DNA from: an uncultured Clostridia bacterium
Lineage (GTDB): Bacteria; Bacillota; Clostridia; Lachnospirales; CAG-274
Length of the DNA: 10,068 nucleotides
Direction: 5' to 3'
NCBI GenBank assembly: GCA_947589405.1
Contig: CANQBT010000079.1
Span: 1 to 10,068, forward strand
This document shows, in pieces, positions 1 to 7,459 of the stretch. The notes beneath the pieces were generated by a model. It worked only from the letters and a program-made list of their open reading frames with translations, ran no database searches and was not told where the DNA came from. Both the position numbers and the translations under genes were made by a program. The number at the start of each line of letters is the position of its first letter. Positions within the stretch are counted from its first letter, which is position 1.

Positions 1-1
1 G

Positions 2-1024
2 CACAGAGAAATGCTTGATCAGGTACTTGAAATATTCAGTCTGAAGCCCGACTATGATCTGAATATTATGACTCAGCGCCAGACGCTTACGGACATTACC
101 GTAAAGGCGCTTACCGGACTGGAGGAGGTCATGTCACAGGCAAAGCCCGACCTTGTGCTTGTACACGGCGATACTACAACTACATTTGCCGGCTCTCTTG
201 CAGCCTTCTACAGCGGTATCAAGCTGGGCCATGTTGAAGCAGGTCTGAGAACCTATGACAAAACACAGCCCTTCCCTGAGGAAATGAACAGAGTGCTCAC
301 AGGTCATATGGCGGATCTGCATTTTGCCCCCACAAAGCTTGCCAAAGAGCATCTTTTAAAGGAAAATATAGATCCCGAAGGTATATTCATTACGGGAAAC
401 ACAGCCGTAGATTGTCTTAAGACCACGATCGAGGACGGTTTTGTATTCGATACGGATGTGCTCAATAAAATAGATTATAAAAATAAAAGAGTCATTACAA
501 TGACTGCACACAGAAGAGAAAATCTCGGTGAACCTCTCGAAAACATATGCAAAGCCGTTTTAAGGCTTGTAAACGACTATGAAGATATAGAGGTCGTCTA
601 TGCGGTACACTTTAATCCTGCCGTAAGAGAGGTGGCTAACAGAGTTCTCGGCGGTCATGACAGAATACACCTCATTGACCCTATAGATATTAAAAATATG
701 CATAATCTCATGAATCTGAGCTATATGGTAATGACCGACAGCGGCGGGCTTCAGGAAGAGGTCCCCTCTATGGGTAAGCCTGTGCTTGTGCTCAGAAATG
801 TTACGGAAAGACCCGAAGGCATAGAAGCAGGCACTCTTAAGCTTGCCGGTGTCAATGAAAATGAAATATATGCTGAAGCAAAAGAGCTTTTGGACAATAA
901 GGAAAGCTATGATAAAATGGCTGCGGCCAGGAATCCCTTTGGCGACGGTTATGCGGCTGAAAGAATAGTTGAAGCTATAAGATACCACTTTGGGTTCAGA
1001 AAGGACAGACCCAAAGATTATTAA
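2..1024 (+). CDS. mnaA: UDP-N-acetylglucosamine 2-epimerase, 5'-truncated by window edge
   Basis: Non-hydrolysing epimerase interconverting UDP-GlcNAc and UDP-ManNAc in the cytoplasm, supplying ManNAc for wall polymers (teichoic acid linkage unit, secondary wall polymer or capsule). The reading frame is open from base 2 and starts with residues His-Arg-Glu before the first Met at 11, matching the internal QHR(E/Q)MLDQ segment of the family. The true start, with the GTRPEAIK nucleotide-binding motif (about 40-45 residues), therefore lies upstream of the window. Counting Met at base 11 as residue 1, visible motifs are HGDTTT (52-57, catalytic-type Asp54), HVEAGLR (74-80, Glu77), PFPEEMNR (88-94), TAHRREN (165-171), a VHFNP His200 and TDSGGLQEE (242-250), all in the expected order. 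The C-terminal length is complete. No key residue is missing in the visible part. A hairpin follows seven bases after the stop. wecB is the Gram-negative name of the same family. Confidence 0.96.
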   Translation, partial: HREMLDQVLEIFSLKPDYDLNIMTQRQTLTDITVKALTGLEEVMSQAKPDLVLVHGDTTTTFAGSLAAFYSGIKLGHVEAGLRTYDKTQPFPEEMNRVLTGHMADLHFAPTKLAKEHLLKENIDPEGIFITGNTAVDCLKTTIEDGFVFDTDVLNKIDYKNKRVITMTAHRRENLGEPLENICKAVLRLVNDYEDIEVVYAVHFNPAVREVANRVLGGHDRIHLIDPIDIKNMHNLMNLSYMVMTDSGGLQEEVPSMGKPVLVLRNVTERPEGIEAGTLKLAGVNENEIYAEAKELLDNKESYDKMAAARNPFGDGYAAERIVEAIRYHFGFRKDRPKDY

Positions 1025-1030
1025 AACAAA

Positions 1031-1060
1031 GGGGCTGTCGCAGGATAGCCCCTGATTTTA
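1031..1060 (+). terminator. Hairpin after epimerase, weak or leaky intrinsic terminator
   Basis: The sequence shows a 9-bp stem with one G-U pair: arm GGGGCTGTC at 1031-1039 and arm GATAGCCCC at 1044-1052, with a GCAG loop. The following tract (TGATTTTA) has only four consecutive T, so termination is probably partial. Only 20 bases separate the stem from the next ATG, leaving no room for a promoter in between. Confidence 0.65.
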
Positions 1061-1072
1061 TGAGGTGCTTGT

Positions 1073-1960
1073 ATGGAATACAATTTTCTCACTTTTTATA
1101 TCATGTTTTTTATTTACAGCTTTCTTGGCTGGTGTTTTGAGAGCTGCTACGTGTCTTTGAAAGAAAAAAAATGGGTAAACAGAGGATTTATGACAATACC
1201 TTTCTTGCCTATATATGGCTTTGGCGCCGTAAGCATACTCTTTGCAACAATACCCTTTATGGCAAGTCCCGTGCTCGTATATGTCGTAGCCATTGCCGCA
1301 TCAACTGTACTTGAACTTGTTACGGGAAGCGTAATGGAAAAGCTTTTTAAAGTGAAATATTGGGACTACAGCAATAATTTTTTGAACTACAGGGGATATA
1401 TATGTCTTAAATCCAGCATTACATGGGGATTTATGGGACTCCTTATAACATATGTCATAAATACGCCGATAGCAGATTTTGTATTCTCCCTTACAACTCC
1501 TGTCAGTATAGGCGCAGCAGCAATACTGACAATTATATTTATATACGACTTTGTACAGTCCTTCCGTGCCGCTTACAATCTGAAGGAAATGATTATGAAC
1601 AATACAAGGCTTATGATAGAGCTTAATGATATAAGGGACGAGATCACAGATGTTATTGAAAAAACAAAGCAGCGTAACGAAGAAAGAAAGGCTGCTCTTG
1701 CAGCAGAAATAAAGGAAAGAATGGAGATTGCCCTTTCCTATACGGAATTTGACGAATACATTATCGAAAAGCTTAAGGCTCATAAGAATACGGAATTTGA
1801 AGGGGCTGCGTCAAAGCTTCATGCTAAGCTTAATTTTCTCAAGGAATCATTGAGCGACATGGACGCCCGCAAAATCGCCCTTATAAACAGAAACCCTTCT
1901 GCCGGCTGTTCAAATGGTTTTATAAAAGAAATAAGAGAGCATATCAAGGATAAAAAATAA
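1073..1960 (+). CDS. Five-helix membrane protein, putative ABC-transporter type IV (CmpB-like, PF06541) family
   Basis: Integral membrane protein of unknown function, 295 residues. The N-terminal half has about five hydrophobic segments (roughly residues 6-26, 41-61, 64-86, 114-138 and 143-163). The family-typical FLGWCFES (17-24) follows the start and NRGFM..PFLPIYGFG (36-51) comes next. From about 165 to 260 it is charged and helical, rich in Lys/Glu/Arg, and looks like a cytoplasmic coiled-coil tail. The family name 'ABC-transporter' rests on Pfam labelling; no ATP-binding partner is encoded here, so transport is not shown. The start is supported by the site TGAGGTG at 1061-1067, six bases before ATG. 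It lies just behind the epimerase hairpin without an obvious promoter of its own, so expression probably depends on read-through or on a promoter inside the epimerase gene. The assignment is from recalled motifs; the function is unknown. Confidence 0.8.
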   Translation: MEYNFLTFYIMFFIYSFLGWCFESCYVSLKEKKWVNRGFMTIPFLPIYGFGAVSILFATIPFMASPVLVYVVAIAASTVLELVTGSVMEKLFKVKYWDYSNNFLNYRGYICLKSSITWGFMGLLITYVINTPIADFVFSLTTPVSIGAAAILTIIFIYDFVQSFRAAYNLKEMIMNNTRLMIELNDIRDEITDVIEKTKQRNEERKAALAAEIKERMEIALSYTEFDEYIIEKLKAHKNTEFEGAASKLHAKLNFLKESLSDMDARKIALINRNPSAGCSNGFIKEIREHIKDKK

Positions 1961-1965
1961 TTGTC

Positions 1966-1994
1966 TTGATTATTAAGCAAATATTAGTTATAAT
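1966..1994 (+). promoter_or_regulatory. Sigma-A type promoter of the aryl-CoA operon
   Basis: TTGATT (-35, 1966-1971), a 17-base spacer, then a perfect TATAAT (-10, 1989-1994). Transcription should start near 2001, giving a leader of about 110 bases before the ligase ATG. It begins six bases after the stop of the preceding membrane protein gene, with no terminator seen between them. Confidence 0.8.
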
Positions 1995-1999
1995 GCTTA
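1974..1999. promoter_or_regulatory. Inverted repeat over the -10 region, candidate operator
   Basis: Perfect 6-bp arms TAAGCA (1974-1979) and TGCTTA (1994-1999) are separated by 14 bases, so arm centres are 20 bp apart, about two helical turns. The repeat covers the promoter spacer and overlaps the last base of the -10 box. This is a plausible site for a dimeric repressor, but short arms in AT-rich DNA can arise by chance. Confidence 0.35.
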
Positions 2000-2022
2000 T
2001 AGGTTTTGAATTATATCTGCGC

Positions 2023-2035
2023 AGCTTTTAAAGCT
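2023..2035. promoter_or_regulatory. Palindrome in operon leader, possible operator
   Basis: AGCTTT-T-AAAGCT is a perfect 6-bp inverted repeat around one central base, about 22 bases downstream of the predicted transcription start. It is too tight to form an RNA hairpin, so if functional it would be a DNA protein-binding site. A second small inverted repeat, AACATC (2065-2070) with GATGTT (2077-2082), lies just before the ribosome binding site and could form a weak RNA hairpin. Confidence 0.3.
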
Positions 2036-2110
2036 TGTATATCATAATATATAAAATAGAAGAAAACATCTAAAATGATGTTAAATATAAAAAAGGAAGG
2101 AAAACGCATA

Positions 2111-3745
2111 ATGCCAATTATTAACTATCTTGAAAGAAACGCCTCATTATACGGTGACGATACAGCCCTTATAGAGGTGAATCCCGAGCAAAAAGAGCCG
2201 GGAAGAATAACATGGAAGGACTATGAGCTTATACAGCCTACGTCAAATCAGTTCTACAGACGTGAAATAAGCTGGAGCGTATTTAACGAAAAGGCCAACC
2301 GTATGGCAAATATGCTCATAAGTCGTGGCATACTTAAGGGAAATAAGGTAGGTATACTTATGATGAACTGCCTTGAATGGCTGCCTATCTATTTTGGTGT
2401 GCTCAAGTCAGGTGCTATAGCAGTACCTCTTAATTTCAGATATTCAGCAGATGAGATACTCTACTGCTCAGAGCTTGCAGAGCTGGATATACTCATATTC
2501 GGTCCCGAATTTATAGGCAGGATAGAAACTATAGAGCACAAGCTCAGCAAGAACAGACTTCTTATATATGTAGGTCCATCATGTCCTACATTCGCAGAGG
2601 ATTACAACGAGCTTGTATCCTATCATTCAAGCCAGAATCCCGGACTTGACATAACAGATGACGACTATGCGGCAATATACTTTTCATCAGGTACCACAGG
2701 CTTTCCAAAGGCTATACTCCACAAGCACAGAAGTCTTGTGCATTCTGCCATAGTCGAACAGAAGCATCATGGTCAGACCCGTGACGACTGTTTTTTGTGC
2801 ATACCGCCTCTCTATCACACAGGCGCTAAGATGCATTGGTTCGGCAGCCTTATTTCAGGCTCTAAGGCAGTAATATTAAAGGGAACAAAGGCGGAATATG
2901 TTTTTAATGTAGTTTCCCGTGAGCATTGTACTATAGTTTGGCTCCTTGTGCCATGGGCTCAGGATATACTTGACGCTCTTGACAGCGGCGAGCTTAAGAT
3001 AGAGAACTATAAGCTTTCACAATGGAGACTTATGCATATAGGCGCTCAGCCTGTACCTCCTTCACTTGTAAAGCATTGGAAGGACTACTTTCCCAACCAC
3101 GACTACGACACAAATTACGGCTTAAGCGAATCCATAGGTCCCGGCTGTGTACATCTGGGTATTGAAAATGTACATAAGGTAGGAGCTATAGGTATACCGG
3201 GCTACGGCTGGGAGTGCAAGATAGTTGACCCTCAGGGCAATATTGTAAAGCAAGGCGAAGCAGGAGAGCTTTGTGTAAAGGGTCCCGGCGTTATGGAGGA
3301 ATACTACAACGATCCTAAATCAACAGCAGAAGTATTGAAGGACGGCTGGCTATGGACAGGCGATGCGGCAATGCAGGATAAGGACGGATTTATATATCTT
3401 GTTGACAGGATAAAAGACGTTATTGTTTCAGGCGGTGAAAATCTTTATCCCGTACAGATAGAGGACTTCCTTCGTACATTTGACAAGATACACGATGTTG
3501 CTGTAATAGGACTTCCCGACAAGAGATTAGGCGAAATAGCAGGCGCTATTATTTCAATAAAAGAAGGCATGACCTGTACAGAAGAAGAAATAAACGAATT
3601 TTGTCTTGGGCTTCCACGTTATAAAAGGCCTAAGAAGATAATATTTGCCGATGTACCCAGAAATCCTACAGGCAAGATAGAAAAGCCCCTTCTCAGAAAG
3701 CTCTATGGCAAGGAAAGGCTTGTTGCATATGAAAATGAAGGCTGA
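2111..3745 (+). CDS. AMP-forming acyl/aryl-CoA ligase (class I adenylate-forming enzyme)
   Basis: Converts a carboxylic acid, ATP and CoA to acyl-CoA, AMP and PPi through an acyl-adenylate; cytosolic. The start is placed at ATG 2111 because AAGGAAGG (2093-2100) sits ten bases upstream. An in-frame ATG at 2075 lies before that site and has no ribosome binding site of its own. The 544-residue protein has the phosphate-binding loop SSGTTGFPK (192-200), NYGLSE (335-340), WTGDAA (415-420), hinge region VDRIKD (431-436) followed by SGGEN (440-444), and the catalytic Lys522 in PTGKIEK, so it looks intact and of normal length. Residues about 28-65 are odd: an extra segment places two similar pieces, ITWKDYE and ISWSVFNE, in tandem before the usual KANRMA helix. 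The substrate cannot be read from sequence. The neighbouring IorAB and PaaK suggest an aromatic acid; carnitine/crotonobetaine- or fatty-acid-type ligases are alternatives. Confidence 0.92.
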   Translation: MPIINYLERNASLYGDDTALIEVNPEQKEPGRITWKDYELIQPTSNQFYRREISWSVFNEKANRMANMLISRGILKGNKVGILMMNCLEWLPIYFGVLKSGAIAVPLNFRYSADEILYCSELAELDILIFGPEFIGRIETIEHKLSKNRLLIYVGPSCPTFAEDYNELVSYHSSQNPGLDITDDDYAAIYFSSGTTGFPKAILHKHRSLVHSAIVEQKHHGQTRDDCFLCIPPLYHTGAKMHWFGSLISGSKAVILKGTKAEYVFNVVSREHCTIVWLLVPWAQDILDALDSGELKIENYKLSQWRLMHIGAQPVPPSLVKHWKDYFPNHDYDTNYGLSESIGPGCVHLGIENVHKVGAIGIPGYGWECKIVDPQGNIVKQGEAGELCVKGPGVMEEYYNDPKSTAEVLKDGWLWTGDAAMQDKDGFIYLVDRIKDVIVSGGENLYPVQIEDFLRTFDKIHDVAVIGLPDKRLGEIAGAIISIKEGMTCTEEEINEFCLGLPRYKRPKKIIFADVPRNPTGKIEKPLLRKLYGKERLVAYENEG

Positions 3746-3766
3746 CAGTCAGGAGGAAATTATAAT

Positions 3767-5509
3767 ATGAAAGAAATAATGTTAGGAAATAAAGCCTTTG
3801 CACGAGGTCTTTATGAAGCCGGTGCAGAGGTAGTAAGCTCTTATCCCGGTACTCCAAGTACCGAGATAACGGAAGAAGCGGCTAAATATGATGATATATA
3901 CTGCGAGTGGGCGCCTAATGAAAAGGTGGCTATGGAAACTGCCTTCGGCGCATGCCTTGCAGGTAAGAGAAGCTTCTGCGGTATGAAGCATGTAGGACTT
4001 AACGTAGCCGCAGACCCTCTTTTCACAATATCATACACAGGTGTAAACGCAGGTATGATAATATGTGTTGCAGATGATCCAGCAATGCATTCTTCACAGA
4101 ATGAGCAGGATTCAAGACACTATGCCATTGCGGCTAAGGTGCCTATGCTGGAGCCTGCCGACTCTTCGGAAGCTCTTGGCTTTACAAAGCTTGCATATGA
4201 GCTTTCCGAGAAATATGACACACCCGTTATTATAAAAATGTGTACAAGAATAGCTCATTCACAGAGTATTGTAGACACAGAAGCAAGAGTCGTGCCTGAT
4301 GTAAAGCCCTATGAAAAGAATATAGCAAAATATGTTATGATGCCGGGCAATGCCATAAAAAGGCACCCCATAGTTGAACAGAGGACTCTTGACCTTATAA
4401 AATATGCAGAGGAAACTCCTCTCAACAGAATAGAAGAAGGAAAGGATAATTCCATAGGAATAATCACATCAAGCACATGCTATCAGTATACAAAGGAAGC
4501 ACTTGGCGACAAGTACCCTGTCCTTAAACTGGGTATGGTAAATCCCCTTCCCGTTGAAAAGATAAAGAGCTTTGCAGGCAGCGTTGAAAAGGTAATAGTC
4601 ATAGAGGAGCTGGATCCTGTTATTGAAAATCATTGCAAGACAATAGGCATTGAAGTAACAGGAAAAGAGCTTTTCTCCATAATGGGCGAATTTTCACAGT
4701 CTGTTGTGGCAAAGGCTCTTGGCGAGCCTGAAAAGGAAGGCTGTACTGCCATAGACAAGCTGCCTGTAAGACCTCCTGTTATGTGCGCAGGCTGTCCCCA
4801 CAGAGGACTGTTCTATACCCTTTCAAAGAACAAGCTGAATGTACTGGGAGACATAGGCTGCTATACTCTCGGTGCCGTTGCACCTTTGAGCGCTGTGGAT
4901 ATGACGCTTTGCATGGGTGCTTCAATAAGCTCGCTTCATGGCTTCAACAAGGCATTGGGCAAGGAAAGCGAAAACAAGACCGTATGCGTTATAGGCGATT
5001 CTACATTTATGCATTCAGGTATGACAAGTCTTGCAAATATTGCCTACAACCAGAGCAATTCAACTGTTATAATATTGGATAACTCCATAACAGGCATGAC
5101 GGGTCATCAGCAGAACCCCACTACAGGCTACAATATAAAGGGCGATCCTGCCGGCAAAATAGATCTTGAAGCTCTTTGTCATGCTATGGGCTTCAACAGA
5201 GTGGCAGTAGTAGATCCCTATGACCTTGCTGAAACGGAAAGAGTAATAAAGGAGGAGCTGGCAGCAGATGAGGCTTCGGTTATAATAAGCAGAAGACCCT
5301 GCGCTCTCCTTAAATATGTAAAGCATAAGCCGTCACTCCATGTGGATACGGATAAGTGTAAGAGCTGTAGAGCCTGTATGAGGATAGGCTGTCCTGCCAT
5401 AAGCTTTAAAAACAATAAGGCTCATGTTGACAACACGCTTTGTGTCGGCTGCGGCGTATGTCAGCAGCTCTGTAAATTTGATGCATTACTTGACAAGGAG
5501 GGAGAATAA
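3767..5509 (+). CDS. iorA: Indolepyruvate:ferredoxin oxidoreductase, alpha subunit
   Basis: Large subunit of the TPP- and iron-sulfur-dependent enzyme that oxidatively decarboxylates arylpyruvates (indole-, phenyl-, hydroxyphenylpyruvate) to arylacetyl-CoA and CO2, reducing ferredoxin; the reaction is reversible. The 580 residues carry, in order: the pyrimidine-binding half with SSYPGTPSTEI (24-34) and NEQDSRHY (112-119); a central domain; a CAGCPHRG motif (340-347); the TPP half with GDIGCYTLG (361-369), GDSTFMHSG (410-418) and LDNSITGMTGHQQNP (437-451). At the C-terminus are two [4Fe-4S] ferredoxin motifs, CX2CX2CX4CP (Cys531, 534, 537, 542) and CX2CX2CX3C (Cys559, 562, 565, 569). The length is close to the usual IorA. 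A strong site AGGAGG at 3751-3756 precedes the ATG by ten bases, 21 bases after the ligase stop. The stop overlaps the iorB start by one base. Confidence 0.97.
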   Translation: MKEIMLGNKAFARGLYEAGAEVVSSYPGTPSTEITEEAAKYDDIYCEWAPNEKVAMETAFGACLAGKRSFCGMKHVGLNVAADPLFTISYTGVNAGMIICVADDPAMHSSQNEQDSRHYAIAAKVPMLEPADSSEALGFTKLAYELSEKYDTPVIIKMCTRIAHSQSIVDTEARVVPDVKPYEKNIAKYVMMPGNAIKRHPIVEQRTLDLIKYAEETPLNRIEEGKDNSIGIITSSTCYQYTKEALGDKYPVLKLGMVNPLPVEKIKSFAGSVEKVIVIEELDPVIENHCKTIGIEVTGKELFSIMGEFSQSVVAKALGEPEKEGCTAIDKLPVRPPVMCAGCPHRGLFYTLSKNKLNVLGDIGCYTLGAVAPLSAVDMTLCMGASISSLHGFNKALGKESENKTVCVIGDSTFMHSGMTSLANIAYNQSNSTVIILDNSITGMTGHQQNPTTGYNIKGDPAGKIDLEALCHAMGFNRVAVVDPYDLAETERVIKEELAADEASVIISRRPCALLKYVKHKPSLHVDTDKCKSCRACMRIGCPAISFKNNKAHVDNTLCVGCGVCQQLCKFDALLDKEGE

Positions 5510-6087
5510 TGAACAATACAACAAATGTTATGATAGTCGGCGTAGGCGGACAAGGCTCCCTGCTTGCAAGCAAGCTTTTAGGCCATGTTGTTATGACAAA
5601 AGGCTATGATGCAAAGGTATCTGAGGTACACGGCATGAGCCAAAGAGGCGGAAGCGTTGTTACATATGTGCGCTTCGGCGATAAGGTATATTCACCTGTT
5701 ATAGACAAGGGTGAGGCAGACTACATCATATCCTTTGAGGTACTGGAGGCGGCACGCTATCTGCCCTTCCTTAAAAAAGATGGCAAGATAATAGTTAATT
5801 CACAGGAGATCGACCCTATGCCTGTTATTACAGGGGCTGCGGAGTATCCCGAAAATCTTCTGGATAAAATGGCAGAGCTTGGCGTTGAAGTAAGCGCTAT
5901 GGACGCTCTTGCCCTTGCAAATGAAGCAGGCTCCCAGAAGGCTGCCAATATAGCTCTTATGGGCAGATTTTCAAAGTTTTTCGAGGATATTACAGAGGAG
6001 GAATGGCTCAAGTCGATCGAAGCCTGCGTACCTCCCAAATTTCTTGAGCTGAACAAAAAAGCCTTTTATCTTGGCAGAAATTCCTGA
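5509..6087 (+). CDS. iorB: Indolepyruvate:ferredoxin oxidoreductase, beta subunit
   Basis: Small (gamma-domain type) subunit that pairs with IorA to form the functional arylpyruvate:ferredoxin oxidoreductase in the cytosol. The 192 residues start with the family glycine motif VGVGGQGS (10-17), followed by EVHGMSQRGGSV (39-50) and the ISFEVLEAARY segment (74-84), all typical of IorB. The ATG shares its A with the iorA stop codon (TAATG), and AAGGAGGGAG lies at 5495-5504 inside the end of iorA. Translation of the two subunits is therefore probably coupled, giving balanced amounts. No truncation is seen. Confidence 0.96.
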   Translation: MNNTTNVMIVGVGGQGSLLASKLLGHVVMTKGYDAKVSEVHGMSQRGGSVVTYVRFGDKVYSPVIDKGEADYIISFEVLEAARYLPFLKKDGKIIVNSQEIDPMPVITGAAEYPENLLDKMAELGVEVSAMDALALANEAGSQKAANIALMGRFSKFFEDITEEEWLKSIEACVPPKFLELNKKAFYLGRNS

Positions 6088-6138
6088 TAAAACATTGCTT
6101 AACGATACATAAAACACTAAAGAAAGGAAATACAAACT

Positions 6139-7458
6139 ATGAGCAACTATTTTAATCCCGAAATCGAAACAATGCCCGTTGAAGAGATAAAGAAGCTACA
6201 AAGTGAAAGACTCGTTGAACAGGTAAAGCACGTTTATGCAAATGTGGAATTTTACAGAAACAGAATGGACGAAGCAGGCGTTAAGCCTGAGGATATAAAG
6301 GGTATTGAGGATCTTCACAAGCTGCCCTTTATTACAAAGGACGACCTTCGTGACCAATATCCCTATGGATTTCTTGCCGTTCCTCTTGAGGACTGTGTAA
6401 GAATACAGTCTACAAGCGGTACCACAGGCAGACGTGTCGTTGCCTTCTACACTATGGAGGACGTTCTCATATGGGACACCTGCTGTGCAAGAGCAATCGT
6501 TGCCGCAGGCGGAACTAAGGACGATGTTGTACACGTAAGCTATGGCTACGGTCTTTTCACAGGCGGTCCCGGACTTAACGGCGGCTCACATATGCTTGGC
6601 TCACTTACATTGCCTATGTCATCAGGCAACACAGACAGACAAATACAGTTTATGACAGATCTTGGCTCTACAATACTCTGCTGTACTCCTTCCTATGCCG
6701 CTTACTTAGGCGAAAGCATTAATGAAAGAGGACTTAAGGATCAGATACATCTTAAGGCAGGTATATTCGGCGCAGAGGCATGGACTGAAGAAATGCGTCG
6801 TGGTATTGAGAAATCTCTTGGCATAAAGGCATATGATATATACGGTCTTACTGAAATAAGCGGTCCCGGTGTTTCATTTGAATGCAGCGAACAAAAGGGT
6901 ATGCACATAAACGAGGATCACTTTATAGCAGAGGTAATAGACCCTGAAACAGGCGAAGTACTGCCCGAAGGAGAAAAAGGCGAGCTTGTATTTACATGTA
7001 TCACAAAGAAGGCATTCCCCCTTCTCAGATACAGAACAAGAGATATATGTGTGCTTTCACGTAAAAAATGCTCATGCGGCAGAACTCATATCAGAATGAG
7101 CAAGCCTCTTGGCAGAAGCGATGATATGATGGTAGTAAAGGGTGTAAACGTATTCCCGTCACAGATAGAAACAGTACTTCTCAACAACGGCTATGAAGCC
7201 AACTACCAGCTTATAGTTGACAGAAAGAACAACTCAGATACTATTTCCTGTGATGTTGAATGGCTGCCGGATAATCCGCCAAAGGATATTGAGGATAAGA
7301 CAGAGCGTGAATATCTGCTTGTCAATAAGCTTAAATCTATGCTTGGAATAGCAGTAAAGGTCAAGCTCGTTGAGCCTAAGTCTATTCCAAGAAGCGAAGG
7401 CAAGGCCGTAAGAATAATCGATAAGAGAGATCTCTTTGAAGAAAGTGCGCTGAAGTAA
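6139..7458 (+). CDS. paaK: Phenylacetate-CoA ligase (AMP-forming, PaaK family)
   Basis: Activates phenylacetate or related arylacetates to their CoA thioesters with ATP; cytosolic. The 439 residues are the normal PaaK length, shorter than the generic ligase upstream. Motifs in order: STSGTTGR phosphate loop (91-98), a glycine-rich GYGLFTGG segment (136-143) with a GLNGGSHM stretch just after (145-152), YDIYGLTE (232-239), RYRTRD (297-302, ribose-binding Asp302), CSCGR (311-315), GRSDDMMVVKGVNVFPSQIE (325-344), and a C-terminal domain with PRSEGKAVR (417-425) containing the probable catalytic Lys422. The start is supported by AAAGGAAA at 6123-6130, eight bases before the ATG. Fifty-one bases separate it from iorB, with no terminator or convincing promoter between. 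IorAB-PaaK linkage is known from archaea and anaerobic Firmicutes, where PaaK supplies or consumes arylacetyl-CoA. Indoleacetate and 4-hydroxyphenylacetate are equally possible substrates. Confidence 0.95.
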   Translation: MSNYFNPEIETMPVEEIKKLQSERLVEQVKHVYANVEFYRNRMDEAGVKPEDIKGIEDLHKLPFITKDDLRDQYPYGFLAVPLEDCVRIQSTSGTTGRRVVAFYTMEDVLIWDTCCARAIVAAGGTKDDVVHVSYGYGLFTGGPGLNGGSHMLGSLTLPMSSGNTDRQIQFMTDLGSTILCCTPSYAAYLGESINERGLKDQIHLKAGIFGAEAWTEEMRRGIEKSLGIKAYDIYGLTEISGPGVSFECSEQKGMHINEDHFIAEVIDPETGEVLPEGEKGELVFTCITKKAFPLLRYRTRDICVLSRKKCSCGRTHIRMSKPLGRSDDMMVVKGVNVFPSQIETVLLNNGYEANYQLIVDRKNNSDTISCDVEWLPDNPPKDIEDKTEREYLLVNKLKSMLGIAVKVKLVEPKSIPRSEGKAVRIIDKRDLFEESALK

Positions 7459-7459
7459 T

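Noticed and set aside
560..988. Long minus-strand open frame opposite the epimerase gene
   Set aside because: It is antisense to a well-supported family protein, has no ribosome binding site and its Cys/Tyr/Ile-rich translation looks like a codon shadow.
2075..2110. Upstream in-frame ATG at 2075 as start of the first CoA ligase
   Set aside because: The ribosome binding site AAGGAAGG at 2093-2100 lies downstream of it and points to ATG 2111; the 12 extra residues do not resemble the family N-terminus.
2001..2110. T-box or other amino-acid riboswitch in the operon leader
   Set aside because: The leader is only about 110 bases, lacks a T-box motif and has no terminator hairpin before the ligase start.
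4783..5082. Alternative plus-strand frame inside iorA
   Set aside because: It lies within the TPP-binding region of iorA, whose motifs are intact; the translation has no recognisable domain.
5341..5509. Separate ferredoxin gene at the end of iorA
   Set aside because: The two [4Fe-4S] motifs are in frame with and at the normal C-terminal position of IorA.
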